Source of the DNA: Verrucomicrobia bacterium 12-59-8
Lineage (GTDB): Bacteria; Verrucomicrobiota; Verrucomicrobiae; Verrucomicrobiales; Verrucomicrobiaceae
Assembly (NCBI GenBank): GCA_002279765.1
Contig: NCCR01000167.1
Location: 1-9,191 of the forward strand
DNA length: 9,191 bases
Direction: 5' to 3'
Shown: piece by piece, positions 4,599 through 9,191 of the stretch
Numbering within the stretch: the first letter of the stretch is position 1
Layout of the letters: the number at the start of each line of letters is the position of its first letter
Position numbers and translations under genes: made by a program
Notes under the pieces: generated by a model
Databases searched by the model: none
Seen by the model: only the letters and a program-made list of their open reading frames with translations
What the model was told of the DNA's origin: nothing

Positions 4599-7500
4599 CG
4601 ATGCCTATTGTGCGCAAATGACTTCCGAAAACGTCCCCTCATCATTTTCTCGTCATGCATTTAAAGGTCACTGGCAACCTCCGGTGATAGGGGAGATTCA
4701 GGCGCTCTTTCCTCAGTATGAAATCGTCGGTCTTCTAGGGCGAGGCGGAATGGGGGCGGTTTACAAAGGCTGGCAGCGAAGTCTTGATCGCTTTGTGGCC
4801 ATCAAAATTCTGCCACCGGCGCGCACGGATGATTCACAGTATGCCGAGCGCTTCAAACAAGAAGCCCGGTCGATGGCAAAACTCAGTCATCCCGGCATCG
4901 TGGCCGTGTTTGATGCCGGCGAGACTTCTGACGGGATGCTCTATTTCGTCATGGAGTTCATCGAAGGAACGGACGTGCAGAAGATGATCTCTGAGCAGGG
5001 CTACCTGCCTCCGGCGCACGCCATGGCCATTACGGCGCATGTGTGCGATGCGCTGCAGTATGCGCATGATCGAGGCATCATTCACCGCGACATTAAGCCT
5101 GCGAACATCATGGTCGGTTTCGATGGTGTGGTGAAGGTGGCGGATTTCGGGTTGGCGAAGCAGCAGCAGGAAGGTGTTTCAGGCATCACGGAAAGCGGCA
5201 TGATGATGGGCACTCTTCACTACATGGCCCCCGAATCCCTCATCCTGGGGGTCAGTGTAGATCATCGTGCCGATATTTACGCAGTGGGTGTCATGCTCTA
5301 CCAAATGCTCACCGGCAGGCTGCCACAGGGCCTGTTTGAAATGCCCTCACAAAAAGTGGCCGGACTTGATCCGCGTTACGATGCCGTCGTCGCCCAGGCT
5401 ATACGGGATGATCGCGATATCCGGTATCAGAGCGCCGCCGAGCTCCGTGCCGCTCTGGACAGTATCCTCACGCAGCCCGTCGTGAAAGTGGATCCCGCTG
5501 TCACACAAGCCCCGGCAGCATTGCCCACCGTCGCCAGGCCACGCCGCCCCCAGGGGTATGTGCAGCATACACCGCTGCCGGTGCAGAAAAAAAGTTCCCC
5601 AACCGGCATCCTGCTTGTGGCTGTTTTGATACTGGCAGCAGGTGGGTTCTTCGTCTTTAAAGACAAGCTGCTGCCCCAGGCCAGGCCGGCACAACCCCCC
5701 GTGACGGCTGAGGCACCGAAGGCCGATCCAGACACAACCCCCAAACCCTCTGCTGAAGAGACAGGCAAAAAGGACACTGCATCGGCGACACCAGCTCCCA
5801 CGACAGTCCGGCCTGCCAGCATGCCGGTGGTGGCTCCCAAGTCCGCCGAACCCGTGGCACCCACGCCCGCCGCTCCACAGACCGAGCTCGAAAAGCGCAT
5901 CGCAGTTCTGGAAGCTGGTTTTCAAAATGCCGCCAAGGCTGAGCCGGAGCAGGTGTTCCAGCAAAGCATGGTCGCTCTGAACAAGAGCTATCTCGCTGCG
6001 CTTGACCGCTCCCTGGCTGCCGCCACCCAGAAGGGGGCGCTGGACGACGCCGTGGCCTTGCGCGAGGAAAAACAACGCATGGAAAAGGTCTCCAGCGTCC
6101 CGAGCCTGCTGGAGGAAAGCACTCTCGTCACTCCCGTGCGAGAAGCCGTCAAAAAGTTGCGCGAAACCTACCGTGCCACCTGGCTTCAGCACGAAACCAC
6201 CAAGGCTAGGGCCATCGCCACTCTTTACGACAAATACGACCAAGCCCTTGCCGCCATCCAGGCTGATCTGACCAAGGTCAGGAAGCTCGACGAGGCGCTA
6301 ACTTTGAAACCGGTTCGTGAGCAGATCAGCCGACGGAAGTCAGAAGTGCTAAGTTTCAAGCTTGTCTCCACCGTCTCAAAAACGTTAACTAATACTCTCG
6401 ATGCTGGAGAGCCGGGTGGTTTCACCAACAGCCTGGGCATGAAGTTCGTCCCCGTTCCCGACACGGACATTCTCATGTGCATCACTGAGACAAGGCGGCA
6501 GGATTATGCCGCGTTTGCCGCCGAAGTTGATGGTGTGAAAAATTACTGGAAAAAGCAAATGTGCGGCAGCCTGCCATGCGGTGACAAAGACGACCATCCG
6601 GTGGTCGGTGTCTCGTGGGCAGAATCGAAACAATTTTGTGATTGGCTGAGCCGGAAGGAAAACCGCACCTACCGTCTTCCTAAAGATGAAGAATGGAGCA
6701 AGGCCGTTGGTGTCGCACCTTTGGAATCTCGCTCACCAGACGTGACCTTGGACATGCTGAGTCAGAAAGAGCAAACGCATTTCCCTTGGGGCGGAGTATT
6801 CCCTCCGCAAACCAGTGATCGGGCCGGCAACTATGCGGACTGCACCTGGCATGAGCAGTATCCTGACAGCGCGTACTTTGAAAACTATACGGATGGATAT
6901 GCCACGACGGCGCCTGTTGGCAGTTTCAAACCCAACAAGCTCGGCCTCTATGACATGGGCGGGAATGTGTGGGAGTGGGTGGAGGAGTGGCGCAATGCTG
7001 AACAAAAGGACCATGTGAACCGCGGAGGCGGTTTTTTCTACAATGGCGGCCGTGGCAATTTGCTTTCGTCCTCACGTGGTTTCACTCCGGCAGAAGCTCG
7101 CTATTTCAACACTGGTTTCCGGGTCGTGGTGAAAGTCAATGCGGCAACCGCAGCCACAACGCCTCCAGCGGTGCCGGTGGCCCCGCCTCCAGCCGTCACG
7201 CCTCCCACGAAGCCTGCAGATGTTCCTGCTGCTGCTACGCCGCGCACAGCAACGGGCAAGGTCAGCGTGCGCTTCGGGCCTGAAATGATCTTCTTTGGTA
7301 CCAAGGGAAAAGTAAGCGTTATTGCCAAAGACGGTACAATCTCAGATGGCGCTTGTGCTTTACCACCACCTCAGGGCACGGCGTTTGCTTCAAAGGTCTT
7401 CCCGGGCAGCATTGTCAGGACTGCTGCGGATAGTTCGGCAGACATTGCCTTGGTAGGAGGGGGCTCAGTGCGTCTGGATGTTGACTCCGAAATCAGGCTG

Positions 7501-8448
7501 CCCGAGGTGACGGGTGGCAAGCCGACGGTGGAAAGCCTGGAACTTCTCAAGGGGCGCATTTTCCTTCATGTGGACGCGTTAGATCTCGCTAAAACCGGAC
7601 GCAAAAGCCTACAGGTCAAGACACCATTTGCCTCTCTCGCACTGCAAGGTGGTAAATGTTATGCTGAGATTGGTGCCACCAATGAGACCTTCGGAGTATT
7701 CAAAGGCGCTGCTGAAATCATGGATGCCAAGGCGGTTGGCAGGGTTTTGCTTCAGGAAGAAATGGGTGCGGCGGTCAAAGTGGGGGTTGTGAGTCTTCCT
7801 CAAAGGCTGACGATGGCGCAGACCGCTTTCAGGAAGATGTGCGACCAAATCGAACTGGTCCGAACGGAATCGAGCCTGCTTCCATCGGGGGAAATGGAGG
7901 ACACTCTCAGCGATCTGTACTTTTTCGATAACAACAACATGACAAATCCACCGGGAAACTTTCTCTCATCCGAGCAGACTTCGTCTGCCCGTTCCAAGGC
8001 GGCTGGTATTTTATTGGTAATAAGAATCAACGACCTGCCTAAGCTCAGAAGCCGCACCATTCGTTACACTCCTAAAGTGGATGTGGCACGCTTAAAGGCA
8101 GAAGTTGTCGCTGTCGAGTTCGGTTGCCGGAGTGATGGCATAGCCCGCTTATCACCGGGCCTACAAGGCCAGGATCTTGATTCCGGACAGTTCGATGTCA
8201 CTCCTTTCGCCGCCGATTATGCTTACCACACGGGACGATTGATTCATCTGAAACCAGGTGATGGCCGGTTGGGAGAGTGGGTGAACACTATTTATCCACT
8301 TTATCCGCCCACTAGGGGCCTCACACTGTCACTTTTAAGGCCATCCTTTTACCTGTATATGGGGGAGAACAAAGATTACTTCTTGCCGGGCAAAAACGAA
8401 TATAAGATCGAATTCAGCCCATGTGTGATCATTACTCGCAAGCAATAG
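4585..8448 (+). CDS. Transmembrane Ser/Thr protein kinase with FGE-like and FecR-like extracytoplasmic domains
   Basis: The product is a 1287-residue Hanks-type kinase, numbered from the ATG at 4585; the ATG at 4618 (M12) is an alternative start. The cytoplasmic catalytic domain, about 45-295, looks complete: P-loop GRGGMGAVY (52-60), Lys74 in VAIK, Glu93, HRDIKPAN with Asp169, DFG at 187-189 and APE at 215-217. It is an RD kinase with a short activation segment. A membrane helix lies at about 341-358 (GILLVAVLILAAGGFFVF). A Pro/Ala/Thr-rich stretch follows (365-432), then a long charged helical, probably coiled-coil region (433-600). Next come an FGE-sulfatase/SUMF1-like domain (about 610-850) and a FecR-like domain (about 935-1065: FPGSIVRTAADSSADIAL, VKTPFASLALQGG). 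The last 190 residues match nothing I know. The FGE-like part keeps HPVVGVSW, YRLPKDEEW, GLYDMGGNVWEW and GFRVV, but Tyr819 and Gly824 stand where the enzyme's two cysteines would be, so it is probably a binding module. The likely role is transmembrane signalling by phosphorylation; substrates are unknown. Confidence 0.9.
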   Translation: MLRIIDAYCAQMTSENVPSSFSRHAFKGHWQPPVIGEIQALFPQYEIVGLLGRGGMGAVYKGWQRSLDRFVAIKILPPARTDDSQYAERFKQEARSMAKLSHPGIVAVFDAGETSDGMLYFVMEFIEGTDVQKMISEQGYLPPAHAMAITAHVCDALQYAHDRGIIHRDIKPANIMVGFDGVVKVADFGLAKQQQEGVSGITESGMMMGTLHYMAPESLILGVSVDHRADIYAVGVMLYQMLTGRLPQGLFEMPSQKVAGLDPRYDAVVAQAIRDDRDIRYQSAAELRAALDSILTQPVVKVDPAVTQAPAALPTVARPRRPQGYVQHTPLPVQKKSSPTGILLVAVLILAAGGFFVFKDKLLPQARPAQPPVTAEAPKADPDTTPKPSAEETGKKDTASATPAPTTVRPASMPVVAPKSAEPVAPTPAAPQTELEKRIAVLEAGFQNAAKAEPEQVFQQSMVALNKSYLAALDRSLAAATQKGALDDAVALREEKQRMEKVSSVPSLLEESTLVTPVREAVKKLRETYRATWLQHETTKARAIATLYDKYDQALAAIQADLTKVRKLDEALTLKPVREQISRRKSEVLSFKLVSTVSKTLTNTLDAGEPGGFTNSLGMKFVPVPDTDILMCITETRRQDYAAFAAEVDGVKNYWKKQMCGSLPCGDKDDHPVVGVSWAESKQFCDWLSRKENRTYRLPKDEEWSKAVGVAPLESRSPDVTLDMLSQKEQTHFPWGGVFPPQTSDRAGNYADCTWHEQYPDSAYFENYTDGYATTAPVGSFKPNKLGLYDMGGNVWEWVEEWRNAEQKDHVNRGGGFFYNGGRGNLLSSSRGFTPAEARYFNTGFRVVVKVNAATAATTPPAVPVAPPPAVTPPTKPADVPAAATPRTATGKVSVRFGPEMIFFGTKGKVSVIAKDGTISDGACALPPPQGTAFASKVFPGSIVRTAADSSADIALVGGGSVRLDVDSEIRLPEVTGGKPTVESLELLKGRIFLHVDALDLAKTGRKSLQVKTPFASLALQGGKCYAEIGATNETFGVFKGAAEIMDAKAVGRVLLQEEMGAAVKVGVVSLPQRLTMAQTAFRKMCDQIELVRTESSLLPSGEMEDTLSDLYFFDNNNMTNPPGNFLSSEQTSSARSKAAGILLVIRINDLPKLRSRTIRYTPKVDVARLKAEVVAVEFGCRSDGIARLSPGLQGQDLDSGQFDVTPFAADYAYHTGRLIHLKPGDGRLGEWVNTIYPLYPPTRGLTLSLLRPSFYLYMGENKDYFLPGKNEYKIEFSPCVIITRKQ

Positions 8449-8526
8449 CGCTGAGCCTCATCATGGTTGTCTTGTTCCCCCCTGGCAGATCACGACGCCA
8501 ATCCTTTCCAAGTGAATCGAGGGTTC

Positions 8527-8608
8527 CGACGGCGGCTTGAGGACAAGCCGCCCCGGGCGCTCGCATGCCCAGCGCGAGGTTGGGCGCTTGGTCCTCCAAG
8601 CGCCGTCG
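8527..8608. repeat. Nested GC-rich palindrome, REP-doublet-like
   Basis: Two perfect 9-bp stems with 4-base loops lie side by side: GGCGGCTTG/CAAGCCGCC with loop AGGA (8531-8552), and GGCGCTTGG/CCAAGCGCC with loop TCCT (8583-8604). The loops are complementary. The whole block is also one imperfect inverted repeat: the outer arms 8528-8544 and 8591-8607 pair along their length with two single-base bulges. The DNA or RNA can thus form either two short hairpins or one long one. It lies between convergent genes, the usual place for REP/BIME-type elements and bidirectional terminators. There is no clear T-run on either side. Confidence 0.65.
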
Positions 8609-8671
8609 AGCGTCGCCACGCGCCGCTTCCCGGAAATCGGTTTCGCAAAACGCTAGATCGCCATGGCAGCA

Positions 8672-8692
8672 ACACCGGACCGCAGGCGGTGT
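8672..8692 (-). terminator. Possible hairpin just after the foldase stop codon
   Basis: ACACCG (8672-8677) and CGGTGT (8687-8692) are inverted repeats separated by nine bases, directly adjacent to the minus-strand stop codon (8696-8694). On the minus strand a weak TTGCTGCC follows rather than a U-tract. The position suggests termination or mRNA end protection, but the structure is weak. Confidence 0.25.
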
Positions 8693-8693
8693 C

Positions 8694-9191
8694 TCAGCCC
8701 AGCTTGGCGATCGCCACGCGCGCAGCTTCGTGCTGCTTCTTGAACCAAGCCTGGAACAGACTCCGGCGCTCGCGGTTGGTAAGATCGTTCAGTTGGTTCT
8801 TGCGCACCTCGACTGCGTCAGGGCGTTTGCGCAGTTCCTTGGCGCTGACGTAAACGAGCAGCGTGCCTTTGTCGAAATCCACTGCACGGGAGATGCTGCC
8901 AACGGCCGTTTTGGCGGCTTCCTGGGCGATTTCAAAGCCGTTGGGCACTTCCTGCGGCGGATTGGCGGTGTCGATGTCCGGCAGGGGCTCAAGGGTCAGC
9001 TTCTTCTCCTTCACCAGATCCTCGATCTTCTTGCCCGCCTTCAGGCCTTCGCTCAAAGCCAGACGTGCTTCATTCACGGCCTTGCTGCGGGCCTCGTCCG
9101 CCTTCTGGCCCACCAGCACCTCTTTGATCTTGCCGGTCACTTCGGCCAGCGTCTGCTGCTTGGGCTCCTCGAATTTGGTGACATCGAAGAC
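8694..9191 (-). CDS. Probable PpiD/SurA-type periplasmic foldase, C-terminal part (partial)
   Basis: Only the last 165 residues are in the window; the frame is open to its right edge, beginning VFDVTKFEEPKQQTLAEV, so the 5' end lies outside. The visible part starts with a charged helical stretch (KIKEVLVGQKADEARSKAVN), then EGLKAGKKIEDLVKEKKLTL. It continues with AAKTAVGSISRAVDFDKG and LLVYVSAKELRKRPDAVEVR, ending in an aromatic/basic helix (RSLFQAWFKKQHEAARVAI). This order (helical segment, 'exceeds x-G-x-S' strand motif, VxVxxxxxR-like strand, closing helix) is that of the C-terminal region of PpiD/SurA-like chaperone-isomerases, which fold exported proteins. The parvulin catalytic domain, if present, is upstream and unseen. 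The gene is convergent with the kinase gene and ends in a hairpin-rich gap. Confidence 0.55.
   Translation of the reverse strand, partial: VFDVTKFEEPKQQTLAEVTGKIKEVLVGQKADEARSKAVNEARLALSEGLKAGKKIEDLVKEKKLTLEPLPDIDTANPPQEVPNGFEIAQEAAKTAVGSISRAVDFDKGTLLVYVSAKELRKRPDAVEVRKNQLNDLTNRERRSLFQAWFKKQHEAARVAIAKLG

Larger units (their letters stand above)
8449..8693. other. Convergent intergenic region
   Basis: These 245 bases lie between the 3' ends of the kinase gene (plus) and the foldase gene (minus). Plus-strand open frames here run on antisense into the foldase gene and have no family resemblance. The region is rich in GC dyads, chiefly the nested palindrome at 8527-8608 and a 6-bp dyad at 8672-8692, and most likely serves transcription termination or is a REP-like repeat. 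Confidence 0.55.

Noticed and set aside
4371..4616. Ten-base direct repeat ATTGTGCGCA at 4371-4380 and 4607-4616
   Set aside because: There are two copies only, 236 bp apart, with different flanks and one inside the possible coding start; probably chance.
5347..6243. A 298-codon minus-strand open frame inside the kinase gene
   Set aside because: It is antisense to the TM, linker and helical region of the kinase, with no domain features of its own.
8467..8853. A 128-codon plus-strand open frame after the kinase gene
   Set aside because: Its first half is the palindromic intergenic sequence and its second half is antisense to the foldase gene; there is no family resemblance.

Overview
The window looks like a piece of a high-GC Verrucomicrobia chromosome, probably a Prosthecobacter/Verrucomicrobium-type organism. 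That placement is an inference. It rests on the very large Ser/Thr kinase fused to FGE-sulfatase-like and FecR-like modules, the BON/OmpA protein paired with a membrane-anchored H3TH protein, and the general lack of Shine-Dalgarno sequences. No rRNA, tRNA or CRISPR is visible.

Layout, left to right. (1) Positions 1-838 hold a broken IS630-family element on the minus strand. Its transposase is split into two frames at a run of seven A, and it is cut off exactly at the second catalytic Asp, where unrelated sequence begins that may be the end of another IS. (2) Positions 908-1819, minus strand, encode a complete PfkB/ribokinase-family kinase. (3) A 141-bp divergent intergenic region follows. (4) Positions 1961-4189, plus strand, carry a tight two-gene operon: an exported protein with BON-like repeats and an OmpA-like C-terminus, then a one-TM protein with a Pro/Ala-rich spacer and a C-terminal H3TH domain. 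(5) Positions 4190-4584 are non-coding, with two small dyads, a G9 tract and a candidate promoter. (6) Positions 4585-8448, plus strand, encode a 1287-residue transmembrane Ser/Thr kinase with a long modular extracytoplasmic part. (7) Positions 8449-8693 lie between convergent genes and contain a nested palindromic structure. (8) Positions 8694-9191, minus strand, are the C-terminal part of a probable PpiD/SurA-type periplasmic foldase that runs off the window.

Functionally, much of the window concerns the cell envelope: a probable peptidoglycan-binding OmpA-like protein with a membrane-anchored partner, a transmembrane kinase whose outer part looks built to sense or bind something, and a periplasmic chaperone/isomerase. 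The kinase is the most notable gene. It joins an apparently intact Hanks-type catalytic domain, one TM helix, a helical region, an FGE-like fold that lacks the catalytic cysteines, a FecR-like domain and a C-terminal domain of about 190 residues that I do not recognise. No classical defence or mobile-island system is visible apart from the IS remnant.
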